Shown piece by piece: positions 16,889 to 25,899 of a stretch of 64,000 bases of DNA. The notes below the pieces were generated by a model, which ran no database searches, was not told the DNA's origin, and was given only the letters and a program-made list of their open reading frames with translations. The position numbers were made by a program, and so were the translations under genes. The stretch covers positions 42,036 to 106,035 of the forward strand of contig JAJPJC010000293.1 of NCBI GenBank assembly GCA_021324445.1. Reading direction: 5' to 3'. How positions within the stretch are numbered: the first letter of the stretch is position 1; every line of letters starts with the position of its first letter. Origin of the DNA: Isosphaeraceae bacterium (GTDB lineage: Bacteria > Planctomycetota > Planctomycetia > Isosphaerales > Isosphaeraceae).

Positions 16889-19800
16889 ATGAGGCCGCGT
16901 CGTCTGCTGATGGTTCCGCTGCTGGCCGTCCTGGCCGGGTCCGCCTGGGCGCAGGAGGCCGCCCTGGCGGTCCCGCCCGGCGAGAAGGATCCGGTGCTCC
17001 GGCTGGAAGGTCGCGGCCCGCTGAGCCCGGTCCTGGGCGTGGCTTTCGGCCCGGGCGGCGGCACGCTCTACGAGGCCGGCTGGGACAAGGTCGTCCGGGT
17101 GTGGCGGCGCGACGCGCGGACCGGACAGTTCTCCCTCGATCCGTCCGCCACCCTGCGCATTCCGATCGGGCCCGGTGATCAAGGCGTGCTGCAGGCGCTG
17201 GCGGTCTCGGCCGATGGGGCCTGGCTGGCGGTCGGTGGCAATGCGGTCCTCCCCGAGAATGCCGGCTTCCGACAGCTCGGCCTGGCCTTGCCCCGGCAGA
17301 GCGTCGCCGATCCGGAGGCGCAGGGGGTCGTCTACCTCTTCGACCTGCGGGCCAATCCCCCGAGCTGCCGCCAGCTCCGCGGGCACCGGGGCACGGTGAC
17401 GGCACTGGCCTTCGCCACCATCCCCCAGGGTCGCCAACCCGTTCTCGTCTCCGCCGGCGAGCAACGCAACCCTCAGGCGCCGATGCGGCAGGGGCTGGTG
17501 CTCCGCGCCTGGGACGTGGCCGCGGGAATCCCGTTGGGTCAGGCTGAGGGCGGCGACTTCCAGGGGAAATTGCCGTGGCTGGCGGCCTGGTCCGTGCCGC
17601 CCGACCATCGCCGCATCCGCGCGGCCGCGGCGTGGACCAACTCCTTCTTCCTGGTCTGGGACGTGGGCGTCGCACCACCGCAGCCGGTCCGCGACCCCCA
17701 CAGTCGAGGCCAAGACCTGGGCCAGAGCACCGTCCTCAGCTATCTACCCGACCGGGATCTGCTCCTGACCGGTCATTTCGGGGTACCACCCCAGGGGGAA
17801 TTGCCCGAAGGATACCTCGACACCTGGGTCCCGGCCGCGCCGCCGGTCCCGAACCAGTCGGCCGTCGTGTCGTGGGCGGCCGGGCGACCCATTCCAGCGG
17901 ACGTCAAGGGCGTGCCCGTGGCCCAGGCGCTCGTCTCATCCCGGCCGGGGGGGCCACGCGACCTGCTGGCGGTGGTCCTTCAGTCGTGGACCCGCCAAGA
18001 TGGTCCGGGTGCGATGGTGGAGTACAGGCTCCAGCTCCTCGACCTCGCCCCCGCGCGGTTCGGCTCCGTCCGGGTGCAGGCGGCCCTCTGGAATGGCCCC
18101 AGGGTCCTACCCGTTATCGCATCCCCGCCGGATGGCAGTTGGTTGGCCATCGTCGGCAACCCCGAGAACGAGATCCTCGTCCAGTCCGTGGCCGACCTGC
18201 TCCAGGACCCGGCTCGCTTCCAGAAGCTCCACGGCGTGGGGGAGCCGATCCAGGCTGCGACCTTCGTGCGGAACGGAGCGGGTGACTGGGGCCTCCGGAT
18301 CCGCCGCACGCCCCAGGCGGGCCCGGACGACCTCGTCCTTGACTTGACGAACCGGCGGATCTCACCCTCGGCGGCCGGTTGGATGACGGCGCAAGCAGGA
18401 TCCGATGACTGGCAAACCATCCTCCGCCGACCCTACGCCGCGCCGGGCGGGTCGCTCTACCCGTGGTACTTATGGATTTATGAGCGCGAGAATGTGATAG
18501 GCCCGGGGGTCTGCATCCGACCCGATCGCCCGTCCGCCAGCCCGACGGACGTCCAGGTGACGGCCCATGCCCTGCTACCCCCCGGCCGCGCACCCGTGCC
18601 CATCGCCGCGATCGCCGCGGTCGAACCCGGGGTCGGGCCGACGCTCGCGCTCTATAACGGCAGGACGGGGGAGCGGTTCCGGCAGCTCTCCAGCCACACC
18701 GGGACGATCCGGAGCCTCGCCTTCTCCCAGGATGGACGATTCCTCGTCTCGGCAGCCGACGACCGGACGGCCTGCGTCTGGAGCCTGACCGACCTCGACC
18801 GGATCCTCCAGAAGCGCGGGGCCTTGCCGGGTCTCGTCCTGACCAGGAGCGACAATCGGTACGTCGTGGCCGACATCCAGAGCGACAGCCCTTACCGACA
18901 GGGAGTCGACCTGCGGGTGGGGGACGTCATCGAGGGATACGTTGAGGGTCAAGGACCGATGCACAACCTCAGCTCGGCGCTCGAGGTTCATTTCACGGCG
19001 GCGACCCGGCTGCCGGGCCAGACCTTGTCCCTCCGCCGGCGCCGCGACGGCCAGGGCTCGCAAGCCATCGAGCTGAAGCTGGCCCAGGCGATCGACGGGC
19101 GCATGCCGCTCCTGACGCTGTTCCTGGCACGGGAGGGGCCGGGGATGCCGGTCGAGTGGCTCGCCTGGAATCCCTTCGGACCCTACGACTCGAGCGGGCC
19201 GGGCATTGCCTCGCTCTTCGGCTGGCACTTCAATGCGCCAGAGCGACCCGCGCTGCCCGCCCGGTTCGCCCTGGCCACAAGCTACCCGCAATTCCGTCGC
19301 CCGGGGCTGCTCCGCGACCTGATCCGCGAGGGCCAGTACCAACCGCCTCCGCCCGAGCCGCCCCTCAGATCGACCGACCTGCAACTCTTGCTGGATCCCC
19401 TCGGCGAGCCCCGGGGTGATCTGCTCCTGGTGCGGGAGCCGCCGGCAGTCCTGAACCTGGTGCTCGATGACCCGGAGTTCGCCCAGCGGATCGCATCGGT
19501 CCGCTGGCGACTCGATCAGGGCGAGTTCACGCCGATGGAGGCCGACGAGCAGTCCTGGACCGCGGACCTCTCCCGCATCCCCTGGGATCGCAAAACCCGC
19601 GAATTGACGGTCGAGGTGCGGTCCCGAGGATCGACCCCGCAGACGATCCTCAAGAGCCAGAAAGTCTGCTACATCCCCAAGGCGCCGCGCGTGCGCCCCC
19701 AGATCCCCCAGGGCGTCACCGCCTTCAGCGTCGATCAACGCCAGTTGCCCTTCGCGGTGGATGTTGAGCCGGCGGTGGGCGAGAAGGCCCGGGTTGTTCT

Positions 19801-22393
19801 CATTCGGCGGCACGGGGACGAGCCCTTGCACCGGGAGGAGTACGGAGCGGACGCGGCCCCGGGGCTGCTGCGCATCGCTACGGTGCTCGATCTCAAGCCG
19901 GGCGACACTGCGATCGACCTGGAGGCCGTCAACGAGGGAGCGCGCGACGACTTCCGCGACGAGGAGACGACACGGTTCGGCCCCCTGACGGTGCACTACA
20001 GCCCCAGGCCCGTGAAGCTCCCCAGCATCGAGCTCGAGGCGCTGGTGCTCCTCCCGGAGGGTGAGCGTGCCCCCTCCAGGAAGATCCCGATCCGGGGGAT
20101 GGAGACCCTCATCGTCGAGTCCACGCCCCGGGTGCGTGTTCTCGGGAGGATCACCGCCGAGGACAATCTCCTTCGCGTGGAGCGGCAGACAGCCGGCAAG
20201 GACAAGGACTGGAAGGCCCTCGACGGCTCCAGGGCGGGCCTGGGGAAGACGTTCGCGATCCAGGAGGAGATCGACCTGGTCCCAGACCACCAGACCATCG
20301 TCTTCCGCGCCCGGGCCGGCAACGTCGACGCGGAGGCGACGGTGTCCAGGGGGCTGACCATCGCGTATCATCCCGACCTCCCCGTGCTGGACCCGCTCGT
20401 GGCCGATCCTGCCGGCCCGATCGTCCGGTTCGGGACGGGAGGGAGCCAATCGGATCCGACGGTCCGGCTGTCGGCCGCGATCAACGGCGCGCCCGAGCGG
20501 ATTGGCCGGGCCGAGATCCTGCTCAATGATCGGCCGCTCCGCGAGCCGCTGACCATCGACCGCAAGGGCAAGCGGCTCCTGGGCTCGGTCCCGTTGTCTC
20601 GCGGACCCAATCGAATCGGTGTCCGCTTGAGCAACCGCTGGCATACCACGGACTTTGGGCCGATCTTCGTGGAGTACCGTCGTCCGCCTCAGGTCGAGCC
20701 GTTGGTGGTCACGATGCGGGCCGGCCGCCCGTTGGCCCAGCTCTCGGCCCGGGTCGCGTCGCTGACCACCCTGACGCGCGCCGAGGTCGAAGTCGTGCAT
20801 CAACCCGGAACTCTGCCGGCTGCCCACACCTACTTGGCGCACCGGGAGCCGCGTCCGCGGGATCTCTGGGCCGTTTCCGCCGAGGTCCCGCTCGAGCAGG
20901 GTGCCAACCAGATCATCCTCCGAACCTGGAACGAAGACGGGGCGTCTCCGGAGCAGCGGGTGCTGCGAGTTTATGAGAAACCGGTCGAGCGGAAGCCGGA
21001 CGTGATCGTGCTGACGCCGGAGAAGCTCAACGTGGAGCAGCCCAGAGTCGTTCTCCGGTTCCGGGTCCGTTCGGAGAGCCCCCTGACGCGCGTGGAGCTG
21101 AGCAGCGAGCGGTCGTCGGCCGCCCCGCGTTCACTGGCGAAGTTCCCGGTCCAACAGCTCGCGCGCGGGGCCGATGGCCGCTTCGAGCTCCGCGCGGATC
21201 CGACCATCCTCCTGGAGTCCGGCCCCAACTCGTTCAAGATCGAGGCTCAGAACGCTGGGGGTGTGTCGTCGGTCGACCTGCTCTTCACCTACACCCCGCC
21301 GCCCCTGCACGTGGTCCTCGACGGCGTGGAACCAGAGGCCGGAGGCGAACCCCAGGTGCCCCGGGCGCGGGTGGAAGGCCCCCCCAGCCTCGCCAGGCCC
21401 CTGCCCAGCAGCACCATCGTGCTCCGGGGCCGGGTCATCTGGCCCGATACCGATGCCATGCGCGCCCAGGGCAATCCCCGCCTCCAGGTCTGGGTCAACG
21501 GCTTTCCCCATGTGGTGGCCGCACTGGCGCCCCCCGTCCCGGGCTCGCCGGTGCGTGCCTTCCGGGCCCGGGTCTTGTTGAGCCGGTTGGAGAACAACGA
21601 GATCGATCTGAGGCTGCGTGGTGCGCCGCTGGATGTCCTGGGCGACCGCAAGTTCCTGGCCTCCTGCCGCAAGGTCGAGGCGAACTGGCGGCTCCACCTG
21701 CTGGTCATGGGCATCGGCGCGGTGGACCAGGACGAGTTGCGGGCTCGTGCCATCGCGGCCCTCAAGGGCCGGCCGGTCGACGCCGAAGAGACCACCTTCC
21801 AGACCCCGGCGTTTCCGACCGCGACACTTTACGGCCGCGGCCGCGCCGTCATCAATCGACCCTGGATGATCGGCCGGCTCAACCAGATCAGGAAGGCGAT
21901 CGCCATGGGCCCCATCCCCTCGAACGACGTGGTGATTCTCTACTACCAAGGGGGAGAGGTCATCGACGTCAAAGGTCAGGAGCCGTGCCTCCGGCTCCGC
22001 GCCGGGGAAGGCATGACCGTGAACGACATCATGTCCCTGCGCGAGATCCGGGAGCGGTTGGACCAGACCCGGGGTGCGAAACTCTTCTTGCTCGACGTCA
22101 CCCGCGCCCCGGACCAGGCTCCCTTGATCCTGGCCCAGGCCGCCCAGTGGATCGAGAACGAGCTTCCCTTCGGCCTCCTCCGCTTCTCCTGGCAAGACCA
22201 GCCGGCCAGGCCCGACGTCAGCCTGGCCGCCACGATCGGCGGGGCCCTTCAGGGGGAGAAGGAGACCACCCTGGAGGAAGTGGACGCGGAGCTTGACAAG
22301 CAATCCCGCGTCTTGCGCGGACGCTTTCCTGGACTCCAGTATCTCCGGGAATTCAACGACTATTTCAATGGCCTGGTCCTCGGTGGCCGTTGA
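16889..22393 (+). CDS. Exported WD40-PDZ protein with a C-terminal caspase-like domain lacking the catalytic dyad
   Basis: 1834 residues; AGGGAGG stands 8 bases before the ATG and residues 1-21 form a signal peptide ending AWAQ. Residues 30-420 and 590-640 hold WD40-type repeats (e.g. HTGTIRSLAFSQDGRFLVSA). A PDZ-like region follows (about 645-735: VVADIQSDSPYRQGVDLRVG, GDVIEGY), then VEWLAWNPFGPYDSSG with GWHFN, a module common in WD40/caspase proteins. A long series of Ig-like strands fills 800-1560. From about 1604 a caspase-like fold is suggested by HLLVMGIGAVD, VVILYYQGGEVID (the usual GHG is GGE, Gly1689) and LFLLDVTRAPD (the usual DACR is DVTR, Thr1738). Both catalytic residues are therefore absent. 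Probably a periplasmic scaffold or sensor working with the kinase-FGE protein (inference). Confidence 0.85.
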   Translation: MRPRRLLMVPLLAVLAGSAWAQEAALAVPPGEKDPVLRLEGRGPLSPVLGVAFGPGGGTLYEAGWDKVVRVWRRDARTGQFSLDPSATLRIPIGPGDQGVLQALAVSADGAWLAVGGNAVLPENAGFRQLGLALPRQSVADPEAQGVVYLFDLRANPPSCRQLRGHRGTVTALAFATIPQGRQPVLVSAGEQRNPQAPMRQGLVLRAWDVAAGIPLGQAEGGDFQGKLPWLAAWSVPPDHRRIRAAAAWTNSFFLVWDVGVAPPQPVRDPHSRGQDLGQSTVLSYLPDRDLLLTGHFGVPPQGELPEGYLDTWVPAAPPVPNQSAVVSWAAGRPIPADVKGVPVAQALVSSRPGGPRDLLAVVLQSWTRQDGPGAMVEYRLQLLDLAPARFGSVRVQAALWNGPRVLPVIASPPDGSWLAIVGNPENEILVQSVADLLQDPARFQKLHGVGEPIQAATFVRNGAGDWGLRIRRTPQAGPDDLVLDLTNRRISPSAAGWMTAQAGSDDWQTILRRPYAAPGGSLYPWYLWIYERENVIGPGVCIRPDRPSASPTDVQVTAHALLPPGRAPVPIAAIAAVEPGVGPTLALYNGRTGERFRQLSSHTGTIRSLAFSQDGRFLVSAADDRTACVWSLTDLDRILQKRGALPGLVLTRSDNRYVVADIQSDSPYRQGVDLRVGDVIEGYVEGQGPMHNLSSALEVHFTAATRLPGQTLSLRRRRDGQGSQAIELKLAQAIDGRMPLLTLFLAREGPGMPVEWLAWNPFGPYDSSGPGIASLFGWHFNAPERPALPARFALATSYPQFRRPGLLRDLIREGQYQPPPPEPPLRSTDLQLLLDPLGEPRGDLLLVREPPAVLNLVLDDPEFAQRIASVRWRLDQGEFTPMEADEQSWTADLSRIPWDRKTRELTVEVRSRGSTPQTILKSQKVCYIPKAPRVRPQIPQGVTAFSVDQRQLPFAVDVEPAVGEKARVVLIRRHGDEPLHREEYGADAAPGLLRIATVLDLKPGDTAIDLEAVNEGARDDFRDEETTRFGPLTVHYSPRPVKLPSIELEALVLLPEGERAPSRKIPIRGMETLIVESTPRVRVLGRITAEDNLLRVERQTAGKDKDWKALDGSRAGLGKTFAIQEEIDLVPDHQTIVFRARAGNVDAEATVSRGLTIAYHPDLPVLDPLVADPAGPIVRFGTGGSQSDPTVRLSAAINGAPERIGRAEILLNDRPLREPLTIDRKGKRLLGSVPLSRGPNRIGVRLSNRWHTTDFGPIFVEYRRPPQVEPLVVTMRAGRPLAQLSARVASLTTLTRAEVEVVHQPGTLPAAHTYLAHREPRPRDLWAVSAEVPLEQGANQIILRTWNEDGASPEQRVLRVYEKPVERKPDVIVLTPEKLNVEQPRVVLRFRVRSESPLTRVELSSERSSAAPRSLAKFPVQQLARGADGRFELRADPTILLESGPNSFKIEAQNAGGVSSVDLLFTYTPPPLHVVLDGVEPEAGGEPQVPRARVEGPPSLARPLPSSTIVLRGRVIWPDTDAMRAQGNPRLQVWVNGFPHVVAALAPPVPGSPVRAFRARVLLSRLENNEIDLRLRGAPLDVLGDRKFLASCRKVEANWRLHLLVMGIGAVDQDELRARAIAALKGRPVDAEETTFQTPAFPTATLYGRGRAVINRPWMIGRLNQIRKAIAMGPIPSNDVVILYYQGGEVIDVKGQEPCLRLRAGEGMTVNDIMSLREIRERLDQTRGAKLFLLDVTRAPDQAPLILAQAAQWIENELPFGLLRFSWQDQPARPDVSLAATIGGALQGEKETTLEEVDAELDKQSRVLRGRFPGLQYLREFNDYFNGLVLGGR

Positions 22394-22777
22394 CTTGTCG
22401 CCTCGGCGAGCTGCCAGCCCGCCCCCGATGCCGCCGGCAAAGCCGGCACAACGCCGACAAGCGGCACGTCCCCGCGATTCGCCTCGACTGCCACTCTCCG
22501 CAAAACCATTGTTATTCCTACAGTTGCTCGCGGCAGATCTCCGATGATTAACAGCGTGGCCTGATCGAATCCATCGACGCGGCAGGTCGATCGGGCGCAT
22601 CGGGTCCAAACCTTTCTCCCAAATTCGTCCAGCTCAGCTCGAATCGGGACGCAGACGGTCTTCTCGTCGGCGAGAGGAGCCGATTCCGCGCCCCATTTTC
22701 CCGCTCTTTTCGGTGGGTGGGCGGAGGGCCGTCGCATGCCCAGTCCTCACTCAAACCACCAGACTGAGGAGACATGC
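22394..22777. other. Intergenic region, no gene seen
   Basis: 384 bp between the WD40 protein and the barrel gene. Base composition is more even than in the flanking genes, especially around 22500-22700. No motif or ORF is convincing. The downstream ribosome site GAGGAG lies at 22766-22771. Confidence 0.45.
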
Positions 22778-24214
22778 ATGCTGGTACGCAGACTTCGATT
22801 CCCTCGATCGGGGCAGGCACTCGCGGCACTGGCCGGATTCCTCCTGTTCGGCCCGACGGCGCTGGCCCAATCTCCGCAGGTCGGCGCTCAACCCTATCCC
22901 GGTGCCGTGAGGCCCCAAGTCCCGTACGGCCAGGCTCCTGAGGACTCCTCGATGGCCGGCCAAGTTCCCCGAGTGGCCCAGACCCCGCAATCGCCCACCG
23001 AGTCGACGTTCTCCGATCTCACCGGCGCCGTCGCGGCGCCTCCACCGGTGGACTACCTGAGCCCCGAGGCTGCTGGGATCACCGCGACAGGACCGTCGGC
23101 TGCTGGAGGCGCTCCGGCCTTCGCCGGGTTTGGGTCCGCGTTTGCGCCCGGGCTCGGTCTGGCCGGCCAAGGTGCCACGACCCTGGTCGCCGACAATGTC
23201 GGCTACATCGATTCGGCCATCATCCGCAGCCGGATCCGGGTGCGCTTCGACGCGAACTTTGACGACACCAGTCCCGACAAGGCCGAGTTCATCTATGCCA
23301 AGTGCGGGTGCTTCGCCAACCCTGCGAACTTCTCGTTTACCTTGACAGCGCCGACCCCTGTCAAGAGCTCGAACGGGATGATCCACATAGAGAGCCCTAG
23401 CCACGGTAAGGTCTTTGATTATGGGTACGCTCTCGCCCATGGTTATGACCCCAGGGCCCGCGGTCCCGTGCTGCACGGGCCGGTCCCCGGTCATCCAAAT
23501 GTCTCCACGTTTGGCAGCGTACCCAGCATCAATTATCAAGAGGTGGCCACCTACCTGGAATACGCGCCAGTCCGGAACTTCTCCGCCTTCATCGAGTTGC
23601 CCGCCCGCTTCCTTCAGCCGTCAATCGGCACGAACACCGCCGGGTTCTCCGACTTGAATCTCGGCTCCAAGTACGCCTTCATCGCGAACCCGAACCAGTA
23701 CTACACGTTCCAGTTCCGCGTCTACGCCCCGACGGGCAATAGCTATCAGGGCCTGGGTACGGGTCACGTCACGCTCGAGCCGGGACTCCTCGTCTTCCAG
23801 CGGCTATCGGACCGGCTTTACTTCAGCGGCCAGTTCCTGGACTGGATCCCGGTCGGCGGATCGGATTTCGCCGGGAATATCCTCATCTATGGGGTCGGAC
23901 TGACTTACAACATCGTGCTGACAGACCACCTCCGGATAGCCCCCGTCAACGAGTTCGTGGGCTGGACGATCCTGAACGGGCAGGAGTACGTCATGACCAA
24001 ACAAGCCCCAAGTGGGACCGTCCTCCCCGTGGGGGGGCAATCCATCTTGAATGAGAAGATCGGCTTGAGGATCGGCCTGGGCAACTACAGCCAGGCCGGC
24101 GGCGGCAGCGCCCTGAACGACCGCCACAGCCTGTATGTCGGCTACGGCGTCGCCGTCACTGGCGATGCCTGGTACAGGCAGACCTTCCGCCTCGAGTACA
24201 ATCTCTGGTTCTGA
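22778..24214 (+). CDS. Putative outer-membrane beta-barrel protein
   Basis: 478 residues from the ATG at 22778, picked because GAGGAG lies six bases upstream and MLVRRLRFPRSG plus a hydrophobic run to TALAQ makes a signal peptide. A Pro/Gln/Ala-rich linker (30-125) leads into a barrel-like region of alternating amphipathic strands (e.g. YYTFQFRVYAPTGNSYQG, RLYFSGQFLDWIPVGG, HSLYVGYGVAVTG). The protein ends LEYNLWF; a terminal Phe with aromatic/hydrophobic alternation is the usual assembly signal of outer-membrane barrels. The strand pattern resembles transporter/MetA-type outer-membrane families, but no exact family is claimed. It is on the same strand 384 bp after the WD40/pseudo-caspase gene and may share its envelope role. 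Confidence 0.72.
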   Translation: MLVRRLRFPRSGQALAALAGFLLFGPTALAQSPQVGAQPYPGAVRPQVPYGQAPEDSSMAGQVPRVAQTPQSPTESTFSDLTGAVAAPPPVDYLSPEAAGITATGPSAAGGAPAFAGFGSAFAPGLGLAGQGATTLVADNVGYIDSAIIRSRIRVRFDANFDDTSPDKAEFIYAKCGCFANPANFSFTLTAPTPVKSSNGMIHIESPSHGKVFDYGYALAHGYDPRARGPVLHGPVPGHPNVSTFGSVPSINYQEVATYLEYAPVRNFSAFIELPARFLQPSIGTNTAGFSDLNLGSKYAFIANPNQYYTFQFRVYAPTGNSYQGLGTGHVTLEPGLLVFQRLSDRLYFSGQFLDWIPVGGSDFAGNILIYGVGLTYNIVLTDHLRIAPVNEFVGWTILNGQEYVMTKQAPSGTVLPVGGQSILNEKIGLRIGLGNYSQAGGGSALNDRHSLYVGYGVAVTGDAWYRQTFRLEYNLWF

Positions 24215-24243
24215 GAGCCTGCTCCCCAGGGCACTTCCTGAAG

Positions 24244-24621
24244 GTGACTCGGAGCGACCGGCCAGGGCTCTTCCACTGCGACGACTCGGCGGACCTGCCG
24301 CGGACGAACAAGGACTGGGAGCAGGGCCTCGGTCGCCCTCGCGACCACGAGCGTCGTGCCAGCGGTCGGCGGCGGGCCTCGCCGGGTTGGTGGGGATGGG
24401 CTCGACGCGGGTCAACTCGGGTTTGGCCACGCGGCTGCGGCCGGAGGAAGGGCTGGTGTTGCGACCGCGCCAGGTAAGAGACGCGAAGGACCTGCGCGCG
24501 GAGTTGGAGGCACGGCGCGAATCGCGGTGGGAGCAGCGTCGATTTCGCCTCAACCCGGGTGCCTACCTCAAGGAATGGGAGCACCGATGTCTCCAGCTCA
24601 GTTTGCCACCTCCGAAAAAAA
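24244..24621 (+). pseudogene. C-terminal remnant of a transposase-like gene, frameshifted
   Basis: One frame reads DRPGLFHCDDSADLPRTNKD, WEQGLGRPRDHERRASGRRR, ASPG; near 24385-24392 the reading moves to another frame with LVGMGSTRVNSGLATRL, RDAKDLRAELEARRESRWEQ, RRFRLNPGAYLKEWEHRCLQ and LSLPP. This order (GLFHC, DLPRTN-D-EQ, HERRA-GR, LRAELEARRESR) matches, from memory, the end of transposase-like proteins scattered in planctomycetes and cyanobacteria. The 5' part, terminal repeats and target duplication are absent, so this is a dead fragment. The element family cannot be named. Confidence 0.55.
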
Positions 24622-25207
24622 TCCGGGAATCGCTCGTTGACAGACCCCCCATTTCGCCCCGAGCTGGAGCTGGCGGTCAAGCTACCCGGCAGCGGATCGT
24701 CCGCCACGACCATCGAGGCATCGGGCTCGGGCTCTCCGTACTTACCGCCGGGAGTCCACATTCATCGGCTCTCGGCCGCCGACATCGAGATCGCTGTCGG
24801 CGAGGTCAACCGGGAATTCCACGCCGATGGCGGCGAGCAAGCTGTCGATTTCGTCAGGCGCTACTCTGCCGGCCAGTTCCAGGCCGCCGACAAGGATAAC
24901 AACAACTACAAATATCGCCGACGCGCAGGGATGTCAACGAAATTCCTCGCAACGGCCTTTTCCCGGGTCGCCACATGTTCTTCGCGCCCGCCGGCAGGCC
25001 GGCGCGGGCCCAGAATTCGCCCCCCGGGAACCGGAACGGATCACCAACCTCTTGCAACCGGCTCCCGTCCGCTCAACAATTGTCGAACAGGTTTCACCCC
25101 GCGGCCGATCCGGCACAACGACGCGGGGACAGGAGGAGGGCATCGAGCGCGCGCTCGACCGCAGCCCTCAGACCGAGTCTGGTCCGGTGCCGAAGGAACC
25201 CCGATCC
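24622..25207. other. Intergenic region with a coding-like stretch of unknown meaning
   Basis: 586 bp between the transposase remnant and the CxxC protein. The frame through 24637-24960 has codon bias like a real gene (GVHIHRLSAADIEIAVGEVN, REFHADGGEQAVDFVRRY) and could start at the TTG at 24637, but it has no ribosome site and loses its bias after about 24910. I could not assign it to a family and do not call a gene. Confidence 0.35.
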
Positions 25208-25735
25208 ATGCGACGTCTGCCGATGGGTCTGATGTTGTTGAGCGCGGTCGGCACGTTGGGTGCAGCCGCCCTGGCCGAGACCAAGGTCAAGATCGAGAAC
25301 GTCCACCTCTGCTGCCCTGCCTGCGTCAAGGGTGTCGCCAGCGCCCTGAAGAACGTCGATGGCGTCAAGGGCGAATGCAATCGTGAGGAAAAGACCGTGA
25401 CCGTCACGGCGCCCGATGAGGCCGCGGCCCAGAAGGCCGTCGAGGCGCTGGCCGCCGCCGGCTTCCATGGCCGTCCCGACACCAAGGCCGTCCATTTCCC
25501 GCGCGACAGCGGGGCGACCAAGGGAAAGGTCACGAGCTTGACCGTCAGCGGAGTCCACAACTGCTGCCGCTCCTGCTGCGCGGCCATCAAGGCGGCTGTC
25601 AAGAAGGTCCCGGGCGTCACCGGCGACACTGCCAAGCCCAAGGGCGAGAGCTTCGAGGTCACTGGCGACTACGAGGCGACGGAATTGATCCGCGCCCTGC
25701 ACCAGGCCGGCTTCCATGTGAAGGTCAAGCAGTAA
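25208..25735 (+). CDS. Exported protein with two heavy-metal-associated (HMA-like) domains
   Basis: 175 residues with a signal peptide (MRRLPMGLMLL to LAET, about 1-24). Two domains of about 65 residues follow, each with the beta-alpha-beta layout of HMA modules: the first has HLCCPACVKGVASALKNVDG (Cys35, 36, 39), the second HNCCRSCCAAIKAAVKKVPG (Cys119, 120, 123, 124), each ending in an AAGFH- or QAGFH-type strand. HMA modules carry Cu(I) or related soft metals through the CxxC pair, so a periplasmic metal carrier or scavenger is likely (family knowledge plus inference). The extra cysteine before each CxxC is unusual. It converges on the thioredoxin/NHL gene, with a 139-bp inverted repeat between them. 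Confidence 0.85.
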   Translation: MRRLPMGLMLLSAVGTLGAAALAETKVKIENVHLCCPACVKGVASALKNVDGVKGECNREEKTVTVTAPDEAAAQKAVEALAAAGFHGRPDTKAVHFPRDSGATKGKVTSLTVSGVHNCCRSCCAAIKAAVKKVPGVTGDTAKPKGESFEVTGDYEATELIRALHQAGFHVKVKQ

Positions 25736-25760
25736 GTCTTCTGATCGCGCGCTGGTCCCT

Positions 25761-25899
25761 AAATCGGTCCACGCCAAGGGGAAAGATCGCAGAGTCGCCG
25801 GACGGAGCCGGCTCCTCCAAGGGGTCGAAAGCCGCCGTCTTTTTGTAGGAGGCGGCTCCGTCCGCCGATCCTCACCTTCCCCATGGCGTGGACCGGTTT
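25761..25899. repeat. Long inverted repeat between convergent genes (family B copy 1)
   Basis: Outer arms 25761-25781 and 25879-25899 pair with 2 mismatches in 21. Inner arms GGACGGAGCCGGCTCCT (25800-25816) and its partner (25848-25864) pair with 1 mismatch in 17. The element sits between the stops of two convergent genes (25735 and 25898) and its right arm overlaps the TAA of the minus-strand gene, so it probably ends transcription from both sides. The core 25785-25875 is nearly the same as 47260-47349. Confidence 0.8.

Noticed and set aside
18575..20842. 755-residue open frame opposite the WD40/pseudo-caspase gene
   Set aside because: Low-complexity His/Arg/Gly translation typical of shadows; the plus-strand frame carries clear domains and a ribosome site.
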